Below are positions 59,142 through 64,000 of a DNA stretch of 64,000 bases, piece after piece. Position 1 is the first letter of the stretch. Every line of letters starts with the position of its first letter. The position numbers were made by a program, and so were the translations under genes. The stretch lies in contig JAUNDT010000009.1 of the NCBI GenBank assembly GCA_030525945.1, forward strand, positions 1-64,000. Direction: 5' to 3'. This stretch comes from Coriobacteriaceae bacterium (GTDB lineage: Bacteria; Actinomycetota; Coriobacteriia; Coriobacteriales; Coriobacteriaceae). Below the pieces are notes generated by a model. The model had not been told where the DNA came from. It searched no databases and was given only the letters and a program-made list of their open reading frames with translations.

Positions 59142-60332
59142 ATGGCCAAGGAAAAGTTTGAGCGTACTAAGCCGCATGTTAACATCGGCACCATCGGTCA
59201 CGTTGACCACGGTAAGACGACCCTGACCGCTGCTATCACCAAGGTTCTCTCCGAGACCGATGGCTGCAAGGCCGACTTCACCGCCTTCGAGAACATCGAC
59301 AAGGCTCCCGAGGAGCGCGAGCGCGGCATTACGATCTCCGTCTCCCACGTTGAGTACGAGACCGCTAACCGTCACTACGCTCACGTTGACTGCCCCGGCC
59401 ACGCCGACTACGTCAAGAACATGATCTCCGGTGCTGCCCAGATGGACGGCGCTATCTTGGTTATCGCTGCTACCGACGGCCCGATGGCTCAGACCCGTGA
59501 GCACATCCTGCTCGCCCGTCAGGTCGGCGTTCCTTACATCTGCGTCTTCCTGAACAAGTGCGACATGGTCGACGACGACGAGCTCATCGACCTCGTCGAG
59601 ATGGAGACCCGCGACCTGCTCTCCGAGTACGAGTTTCCGGGCGACGACCTGCCGATTATCCGCGGCTCCGCTCTCGGCGCTCTCAACGGCGAGGAGAAGT
59701 GGATGGACGCCATCCGCGAGCTCATGGCTGCTGTTGACGAGTACATCCCGACGCCTGAGCGCGACAACGAGAAGCCGTTCCTGATGGCCGTTGAGGACGT
59801 CATGACCATCTCCGGTCGTGGTACCGTTGCCACCGGTCGTGTCGAGCGCGGCGAGCTCAAGCTCAATGACCCCGTCGAGATCGTCGGCATCAAGGAGACC
59901 AACAACACGGTCTGCACCGGCATCGAGATGTTCCGCAAGTCCATGGACTTCTGCGAGGCTGGCGACAACGTTGGTCTGCTGCTCCGTGGCATCAAGCGCG
60001 AGGAGATCGAGCGCGGTCAGGTTCTCTGCAAGCCTGGTTCGGTTACCCCTCACACCAAGTTCACCGGCGAGATCTACGTCCTCACCAAGGACGAGGGTGG
60101 CCGTCACACCCCGTTCTTCGATGGTTACCGTCCTCAGTTCTACTTCCGTACCACTGACGTGACCGGTTCCGTCCGTCTGCCCGAGGGCACCGAGATGGCC
60201 ATGCCTGGTGACCACATCACCATCACCGGTGAGCTCATCCACCCGATCGCCATGGAGGAGGGCCTGCGCTTCGCTATCCGCGAGGGTGGCCACACCGTGG
60301 GTTCTGGTATCGTCTCCACCATCATCGAGTAA
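59142..60332 (+). CDS. tuf: Elongation factor Tu
   Basis: A 396-residue GTPase that delivers aminoacyl-tRNA to the ribosome. G1 is G-H-V-D-H-G-K-T-T at about residue 19, G3 is D-C-P-G-H-A-D-Y, and G4 is N-K-C-D-M. Codon bias is extreme, as expected of one of the most abundant proteins. ATG 59142 follows AGAAGGAGG. It is apparently co-transcribed with tRNA-Tyr, Thr and Met just upstream, echoing the tRNA-tufB operon of E. coli. No fusA or str operon is nearby. Confidence 0.99.
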   Translation: MAKEKFERTKPHVNIGTIGHVDHGKTTLTAAITKVLSETDGCKADFTAFENIDKAPEERERGITISVSHVEYETANRHYAHVDCPGHADYVKNMISGAAQMDGAILVIAATDGPMAQTREHILLARQVGVPYICVFLNKCDMVDDDELIDLVEMETRDLLSEYEFPGDDLPIIRGSALGALNGEEKWMDAIRELMAAVDEYIPTPERDNEKPFLMAVEDVMTISGRGTVATGRVERGELKLNDPVEIVGIKETNNTVCTGIEMFRKSMDFCEAGDNVGLLLRGIKREEIERGQVLCKPGSVTPHTKFTGEIYVLTKDEGGRHTPFFDGYRPQFYFRTTDVTGSVRLPEGTEMAMPGDHITITGELIHPIAMEEGLRFAIREGGHTVGSGIVSTIIE

Positions 60333-60362
60333 CTTATACTCCCTGATTTAGGCGTACTTTTG

Positions 60363-60397
60363 GGATCCGGCGCCGACTTTGGTGCCGGATCCTTTTT
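60363..60397 (+). terminator. Rho-independent terminator after tuf
   Basis: GGATCCGGC (60363-60371) pairs perfectly with GCCGGATCC (60384-60392), extended by CC/GG, followed by five T residues. Confidence 0.95.
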
Positions 60398-60484
60398 GCG
60401 GCGTTTCCGTATCTGCGTTGCATCACATTCATGTATTGAAATGTGTAACCTATTTGCAGAATAGATACGGTAATACCGATGTCG

Positions 60485-60518
60485 TTGACAGCGTGGCTAA
60501 CAGAGTGTTATTGTTAGC
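60485..60518 (+). promoter_or_regulatory. Promoter of rpmG with an overlapping palindrome
   Basis: TTGACA (60485-60490) and TATTGT (60509-60514) are 18 bp apart. GCTAACA (60496-60502) and TGTTAGC (60512-60518) form an inverted repeat across the -10, which could be an operator or a leader stem. Confidence 0.6.
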
Positions 60519-60559
60519 AACCGTGCCCCGCACAGGGCAGTACATGGAGGTTTAGATAC

Positions 60560-60709
60560 ATGCGCACTATGGTTACCCTGGCTTGCACCGAGTGCAAGCG
60601 TCGTAATTACACGACCACCAAGAACAAGGCAAACATGCCTGATCGTATGGAGATCAAGAAGTATTGCCCTTGGTGCAAGAAGCATACGCTGCACAAGGAG
60701 ACTCGCTAG
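60560..60709 (+). CDS. rpmG: 50S ribosomal protein L33, zinc-binding type
   Basis: A 49-residue large-subunit protein, below common ORF length cut-offs. The sequence [17 protein letters not shown] is followed by C-P-W-C-K-K-H-T near the C-terminus. The two CxxC pairs mark the zinc-containing (C+) form, as opposed to the zinc-free paralogue used in zinc starvation. ATG 60560 follows GGAGG. It heads the rpmG-tRNA-Trp-secE-nusG order typical of Gram-positive bacteria. Confidence 0.96.
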   Translation: MRTMVTLACTECKRRNYTTTKNKANMPDRMEIKKYCPWCKKHTLHKETR

Positions 60710-60723
60710 TCTCTTTAGCATAC

Positions 60724-60799
<76 letters not shown>

Positions 60800-60807
60800 G
60801 TCATTTC

Positions 60808-60835
60808 CGTAAGCCTCTTCGGAGGCTTACGTTTT
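60808..60835 (+). terminator. Terminator with UUCG tetraloop after tRNA-Trp
   Basis: CGTAAGCCTC (60808-60817), loop TTCG, GAGGCTTACG (60822-60831), then four T residues. It lies 35 bp before the secE start, so partial read-through into secE-nusG is possible. Confidence 0.88.
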
Positions 60836-60869
60836 ATCTGTAAGGCGCAATAGCGCAAAGGAGTGCCCA

Positions 60870-61124
60870 ATGGCAAATAAGAAGAGCACTGCGCCCGAGA
60901 AGGCGAAGAAGGCCGATAAGAAGCCCGGTTTCATTGCTCGCTCTAAGGCGTACCTCGCTTCCGTGCGCTCTGAGATGAAGCGCGTTGTTTGGCCGACCAA
61001 GAAGGAGCTCGTCAACTATACGGTTGCCGTCTGCGCCTCTCTTGTCGTCGTCGGTCTTGCCATTGCGGTTCTCGATCTTGTTATTGGTGAGGGCCTGGTG
61101 CTCTTTGCCGGTCTGAGGGGGTAA
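60870..61124 (+). CDS. secE: Preprotein translocase subunit SecE
   Basis: An 84-residue membrane protein with one C-terminal transmembrane helix (about residues 51-73, V-A-V-C-A-S-L-V-V-V-G-L-A). It has the conserved amphipathic lead S-V-R-S-E-M-K-R-V-V-W-P-T-K-K-E-L. The N-terminal 30 residues are Lys/Ala-rich. It stabilises the SecY channel. ATG 60870 follows AAAGGAG. nusG starts 3 bp after its stop, the classic secE-nusG pair. Confidence 0.97.
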   Translation: MANKKSTAPEKAKKADKKPGFIARSKAYLASVRSEMKRVVWPTKKELVNYTVAVCASLVVVGLAIAVLDLVIGEGLVLFAGLRG

Positions 61125-61127
61125 GAC

Positions 61128-61667
61128 ATGTCCAAGCGTTGGTATGTCGTTCACACCTACTCCGGTTACGAGAACCGTGTCAAGTCTGATCTCGAGCATC
61201 GCATCGAGACCATGGGCATGCAGGATCGCATCTTTGATATCCAGATCCCTACCGAGCACGTTACCGAGCTCAAAGAGGGCGGCAAGCGTGATGAAAAGGA
61301 CGTCAAGATCTTCCCCGGCTATGTGCTTGTTCGCATGGAGATGGATGACGATGCTTGGACGTGCGTTCGCAACACTCCCGGCGTCACTGGCTTCCTTGGC
61401 GGTAGTGGCAAGCCCGCTCCGCTTTCTCGTGACGAGTATAACAAGATGATGCGTAAGTCCGATAAGGGCTCCGCAGTTTCTCGTCGTGCTGTTGTCGATA
61501 TTGAGGTTGGCTCTTCCGTTCGCGTCACCTCCGGTCCTCTTGCGGACTTCGACGGTAAGGTCTCCGAGGTTGTTGCCGATCAGGCCAAGGTTAAGGTTAC
61601 CCTTATGATCTTTGGCCGTGAGACGCCCGTTGAGCTCTCCTTTGACCAGATTGAGGTCATTGCCTAA
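61128..61667 (+). CDS. nusG: Transcription termination/antitermination factor NusG
   Basis: A 179-residue factor that binds RNA polymerase and couples it to Rho or the ribosome. The NGN domain starts K-R-W-Y-V-V-H-T-Y-S-G-Y-E, and the KOW domain is at about 125-179 (V-R-V-T-S-G-P-L-A-D-F-D-G-K-V-S-E-V). The length is normal, without extra insertions. It is directly downstream of secE and upstream of rplK-rplA, as in most bacteria. Confidence 0.98.
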   Translation: MSKRWYVVHTYSGYENRVKSDLEHRIETMGMQDRIFDIQIPTEHVTELKEGGKRDEKDVKIFPGYVLVRMEMDDDAWTCVRNTPGVTGFLGGSGKPAPLSRDEYNKMMRKSDKGSAVSRRAVVDIEVGSSVRVTSGPLADFDGKVSEVVADQAKVKVTLMIFGRETPVELSFDQIEVIA

Positions 61668-61713
61668 TTTCGTGAGTCCACACGCGCTTCGACTTGGGAC
61701 TGCTCATCTTAAG

Positions 61714-61744
61714 TTGTGCTTCTAGCGCGAGTTGACGATATAGA
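61714..61744 (+). promoter_or_regulatory. Candidate promoter of rplK-rplA
   Basis: TTGTGC (61714-61719) and TATAGA (61739-61744) have a 19-bp spacer. TTGACG (61732-61737) with a weak -10 further on is another choice. Neither is strong. Confidence 0.4.
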
Positions 61745-61776
61745 CATTTCAAACATTGTGTTTAGGAAGGTGTGAC

Positions 61777-62205
61777 ATGGCAGAGAAGAAGATCGCCACC
61801 GTCATCAAGCTTCAGATTAAGGCCGGTCAGGCTAACCCGGCTCCTCCGGTTGGTCCCGCCCTCGGTGCTGCTCAGGTCAACATCATGCAGTTCTGCCAGG
61901 CATTCAACGCCGCCACGCAGGACAAGATGGGCGACATTATCCCGGTTGTCATCACCGTCTTCGAGGATCGTACCTTCGACTTCGTGTGCAAGACCCCGCC
62001 TGCGGCTCACCTCATCAAGAAGGAGCTCGGCCTCAAGGGCGGCTCCGCTGTTCCTCAGCGCGACAAGGTTGGCCAGCTCTCCGATGAGCAGCTCACCAAG
62101 ATCGCCGAGATCAAGATGCCCGACCTCAACGCGAACGACATCGACGCCGCCAAGAAGATTGTTGCCGGCACCGCTCGTTCCATGGGCGTCACCATCGCCG
62201 AGTAA
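61777..62205 (+). CDS. rplK: 50S ribosomal protein L11
   Basis: A 142-residue protein of the GTPase-associated centre, involved in factor binding and the stringent response. The start [21 protein letters not shown] is diagnostic. The C-terminal RNA-binding part ends in [15 protein letters not shown] 61777 is chosen because homology starts there; the preceding ribosome-binding site is GGAAGG. rplA follows after 108 bp with small hairpins in the gap. Confidence 0.97.
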   Translation: MAEKKIATVIKLQIKAGQANPAPPVGPALGAAQVNIMQFCQAFNAATQDKMGDIIPVVITVFEDRTFDFVCKTPPAAHLIKKELGLKGGSAVPQRDKVGQLSDEQLTKIAEIKMPDLNANDIDAAKKIVAGTARSMGVTIAE

Positions 62206-62313
62206 ATTCGGCCCGCTGGATTCCAGCGTTTATTTGGTTACTCGCACATCAAAGGGATGTGTGACTGTTAGTGGGAGGGCACCTGCCCGTATGTACCACA
62301 GGAGGTAATTCTT

Positions 62314-63024
62314 ATGGCTAACAAGCACGGTAAGAAGTTCCGCGCCGCCGAGAGCAAGGTCGAGGCTGGCAAGTTCTACACGCCGCTCGAGGCTGCCAAG
62401 CTCGTCAAGGAGCTCGCTTCCGCCAAGTTCGACGAGACCGTTGAGGCTCACTTCCGTCTTGGCATCGACACCCGCAAGGCCGACCAGAACATCCGTGGCT
62501 CCATCTCCCTGCCTCACGGCACCGGCAAGACCGTTCGCGTCGCCGTGTTCGCTGAGGGTGCTCAGGCTGACCAGGCTGCTGAGGCCGGCGCCGACGTCAT
62601 CGGCTCCGATGAGCTCATCGCCCAGATCCAGAAGGGCGAGATTAACTTCGACGCCGCCATCGCTACTCCTATGATGATGGCCAAGGTTGGTCGCATCGGT
62701 AAGATCCTCGGTCCCCGTGGCCTCATGCCGAACCCCAAGCTCGGCACCGTGACCATGGACGTTGCCAAGATGGTCTCTGAGCTTAAGGCTGGCCGTGTTG
62801 AGTACCGCGCCGACCGTTACGGCATCTGCCACGTGCCGCTGGGCAAGGTCTCCTTCGATGAGCAGAAGCTCGTGGAGAACTACGCCGCTCTGTACACCGA
62901 GATCCTGCGCGTGAAGCCTGCTTCCGCTAAGGGCAAGTACGTCAAGAGCATCTCCATCTCCTCCACGATGGGCCCTGGCGTTAAGGTTGACTCCGCCATT
63001 CAGCGCAACTTCATGGAGGCCTAA
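62314..63024 (+). CDS. rplA: 50S ribosomal protein L1
   Basis: A 236-residue L1-stalk protein and, in many bacteria, the translational repressor of its own operon. The family motif [12 protein letters not shown] and the [13 protein letters not shown] signature are present. ATG 62314 follows CAGGAGG. The rplK-rplA gap has a CACATC/GGATGTG stem (about 62246-62263) and a GGGCACCTGCCC stem just before the ribosome-binding site, either of which could serve control. Its stop codon lies in a perfect 20-bp palindrome. Confidence 0.97.
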   Translation: MANKHGKKFRAAESKVEAGKFYTPLEAAKLVKELASAKFDETVEAHFRLGIDTRKADQNIRGSISLPHGTGKTVRVAVFAEGAQADQAAEAGADVIGSDELIAQIQKGEINFDAAIATPMMMAKVGRIGKILGPRGLMPNPKLGTVTMDVAKMVSELKAGRVEYRADRYGICHVPLGKVSFDEQKLVENYAALYTEILRVKPASAKGKYVKSISISSTMGPGVKVDSAIQRNFMEA

Positions 63025-63057
63025 GCGAACGTTCGCTTAGATCAACTTGACTCGGAA

Positions 63058-63087
63058 ACCCGGTTCGCATCTGCGGACCGGGTCTTT
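63058..63087 (+). terminator. Terminator after rplA
   Basis: ACCCGGTTCGC (63058-63068) pairs with GCGGACCGGGT (63073-63083), followed by CTTTGTTTG. A preceding perfect palindrome at 63021-63040 spans the stop codon. Confidence 0.82.
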
Positions 63088-63136
63088 GTTTGTTCGCTGC
63101 TGGGCGCCTCCGACCACCTTTCGAAATATTTGCCAA

Positions 63137-63165
63137 CATAGTACTATGACAGACATAGTACTATG
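63137..63165 (+). promoter_or_regulatory. Tandem PadR operator
   Basis: The 12-bp palindrome CATAGTACTATG occurs twice, at 63137-63148 and 63154-63165, with centres 17 bp apart. It lies about 40 bp before the PadR start and would cover its promoter. This is the usual place for PadR-family autoregulation. Confidence 0.8.
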
Positions 63166-63207
63166 TGATAGACTAACCTCAACGTTACTACTGAGGAGGT
63201 GGTGAAT

Positions 63208-63543
63208 GTGGCGTCGCGGGATGCCGTAAGCGATCTTATTCGAGGAAATATCGATGCGATCGTGTTGCGCGTGCTCTCGGACGGCGACAACTACGGGTAC
63301 GAGATTCTCAAGGGGATCTCGCACAGGAGTTGCGGCGACTACGAGATGAAGGAACCGTCCCTTTACACGTGCCTCAAGCGCTTGGAGGGTCAGGGTCTCA
63401 TCGAGAGCTATTGGGGAAACGAAACCCAGGGCGCGCGTCGTAAGTACTATCGAATCACGCAGTTGGGTATACAGGAGCTCATCGAGGCGACTGAGCGGTG
63501 GAGCAAGGTCCGCTCTATTATCGACAGGCTTCTCAGGCAGTAA
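63208..63543 (+). CDS. PadR-family transcriptional regulator
   Basis: A 111-residue winged-helix repressor (PadR-s1 type, short form). The conserved helix and wing are A-I-V-L-R-V-L-S-D-G-D-N-Y-G-Y-E-I, then P-S-L-Y-T-C-L-K-R-L-E-G-Q-G-L-I and R-R-K-Y-Y-R-I-T-Q-L-G. GTG 63208 is preferred because GAGGAGG lies eight bases before it; GTGs at 63199 and 63202 are in frame. The gene that follows encodes a HAAS-type membrane partner, the common PadR pair. Confidence 0.92.
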   Translation: MASRDAVSDLIRGNIDAIVLRVLSDGDNYGYEILKGISHRSCGDYEMKEPSLYTCLKRLEGQGLIESYWGNETQGARRKYYRITQLGIQELIEATERWSKVRSIIDRLLRQ

Positions 63544-63554
63544 AGGAGTGCGCG

Positions 63555-64000
63555 ATGAACGAACTTCGCATGTATGTGGAGCACCTGTTTGAGGGCAGGG
63601 TGCTCACTCCGGAGAATATCGAGCTTAAGGAAGAAATCTACGGGAATTTAGTTGCCCGTTTTGAGGACCTGGTCGCGGAGGGCGCCTCCGAAGACGATGC
63701 CCTACGGCAGACCAAGGCAAGCATCTCAAGCATCGACGACGTCCTTTCCGATGTTTGTGCAGGTGCTGCGGCAACTTCAGGTGTCGAAGATGCCGATGCT
63801 GCGTGTGAGGACAAGACAGCGGCCGGTTCAGCTGACAATACTCAGTCCAAAGATCAAGAAACGGACGGTGGAGACGGCGCTGTCTCTGGAGAGGCCGGAG
63901 GTGACTTAGGTGTTACTGCGCCTGCAGGACCGACCCCCATCAATGGTCCAGATTCTTCAACCAAACCCGCCGATGGTCAACCGAAGGCTGTCAGGCGCAT
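63555..64000 (+). CDS. HAAS/DUF1700-like signalling protein, cut by the window end
   Basis: The N-terminal 148 residues are visible, with no stop before the end. Residues 1 to about 65 form a helical HAAS-type domain (E-L-R-M-Y-V-E-H-L-F-E-G, then E-D-A-L-R-Q-T-K-A-S-I-S-S-I-D-D-V). A Gly/Ser/Asp-rich linker follows. Members of this group usually have membrane helices further on and are encoded with PadR regulators. ATG 63555 follows AAAGGAG and lies 11 bp after the PadR stop. The full function cannot be judged. Confidence 0.75.
   Translation, partial: MNELRMYVEHLFEGRVLTPENIELKEEIYGNLVARFEDLVAEGASEDDALRQTKASISSIDDVLSDVCAGAAATSGVEDADAACEDKTAAGSADNTQSKDQETDGGDGAVSGEAGGDLGVTAPAGPTPINGPDSSTKPADGQPKAVRR

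Overview
The window is high-GC DNA with dense short-spaced genes. It looks like the chromosome of a strictly anaerobic, Gram-positive-type actinobacterium of the class Coriobacteriia, probably Collinsella or a close relative. That assignment is inference from gene content and GC, not from a marker search. Supporting content is a type III glutamine synthetase, a rubredoxin-type rubrerythrin, the lipid II amidation enzymes MurT and GatD, a c-di-AMP cyclase, C4-type zinc L33, and no oxidative-respiration genes. No phage, insertion sequence, CRISPR array or rRNA operon was seen.

Left part (1-21 kb): a patatin-like lipase, rplM-rpsI, glmM, a glucose-type PTS IIA protein, nagB, prfC, tex and a DAHP synthase. 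Then come a membrane protein overlapping rsmJ, a winged-helix protein with a long RGG tail, an alanine aminotransferase fused to an N-terminal XRE DNA-binding domain, a divergent rubrerythrin, and a 1,076-residue STAND-SARP regulator.

Middle (21-43 kb): yhbY, a UPF0210 protein, glnN, tRNA-Glu and bioY. A minus-strand cluster follows with a MurT-GatD fusion, an iron-sulfur protein and two adjacent TPR-like paralogues. Then come a NusG-domain-II lipoprotein-like protein, an iron-dependent alcohol dehydrogenase, a ROK sugar kinase, tRNA-Val, a HAD phosphatase, the murI-rph-rdgB-dtd group, an M20 peptidase and an MFS transporter.

Right part (43-64 kb): an information-processing block whose order closely follows the Bacillus region from veg-ispE to rplA. 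It runs veg, ispE, tRNA-Pro, tatA, greA, lysS, clpC, disA, ispD, ispF, cysS, a type II toxin-antitoxin pair, rlmB, rae1, four tRNAs, tuf, rpmG, tRNA-Trp, secE, nusG, rplK, rplA, then a PadR regulator with a HAAS-type partner cut by the window end.

The most striking non-coding property is the intergenic space. Nearly every gap over about 250 bp holds short tandem or palindromic repeats, at least eight distinct families in 64 kb. Two families occur at two distant sites each (16.7/53.2 kb and 47.7/55.7 kb), so they are dispersed elements. A 112-nt hairpin with near-perfect 23-bp arms sits just upstream of the cysS ribosome-binding site.
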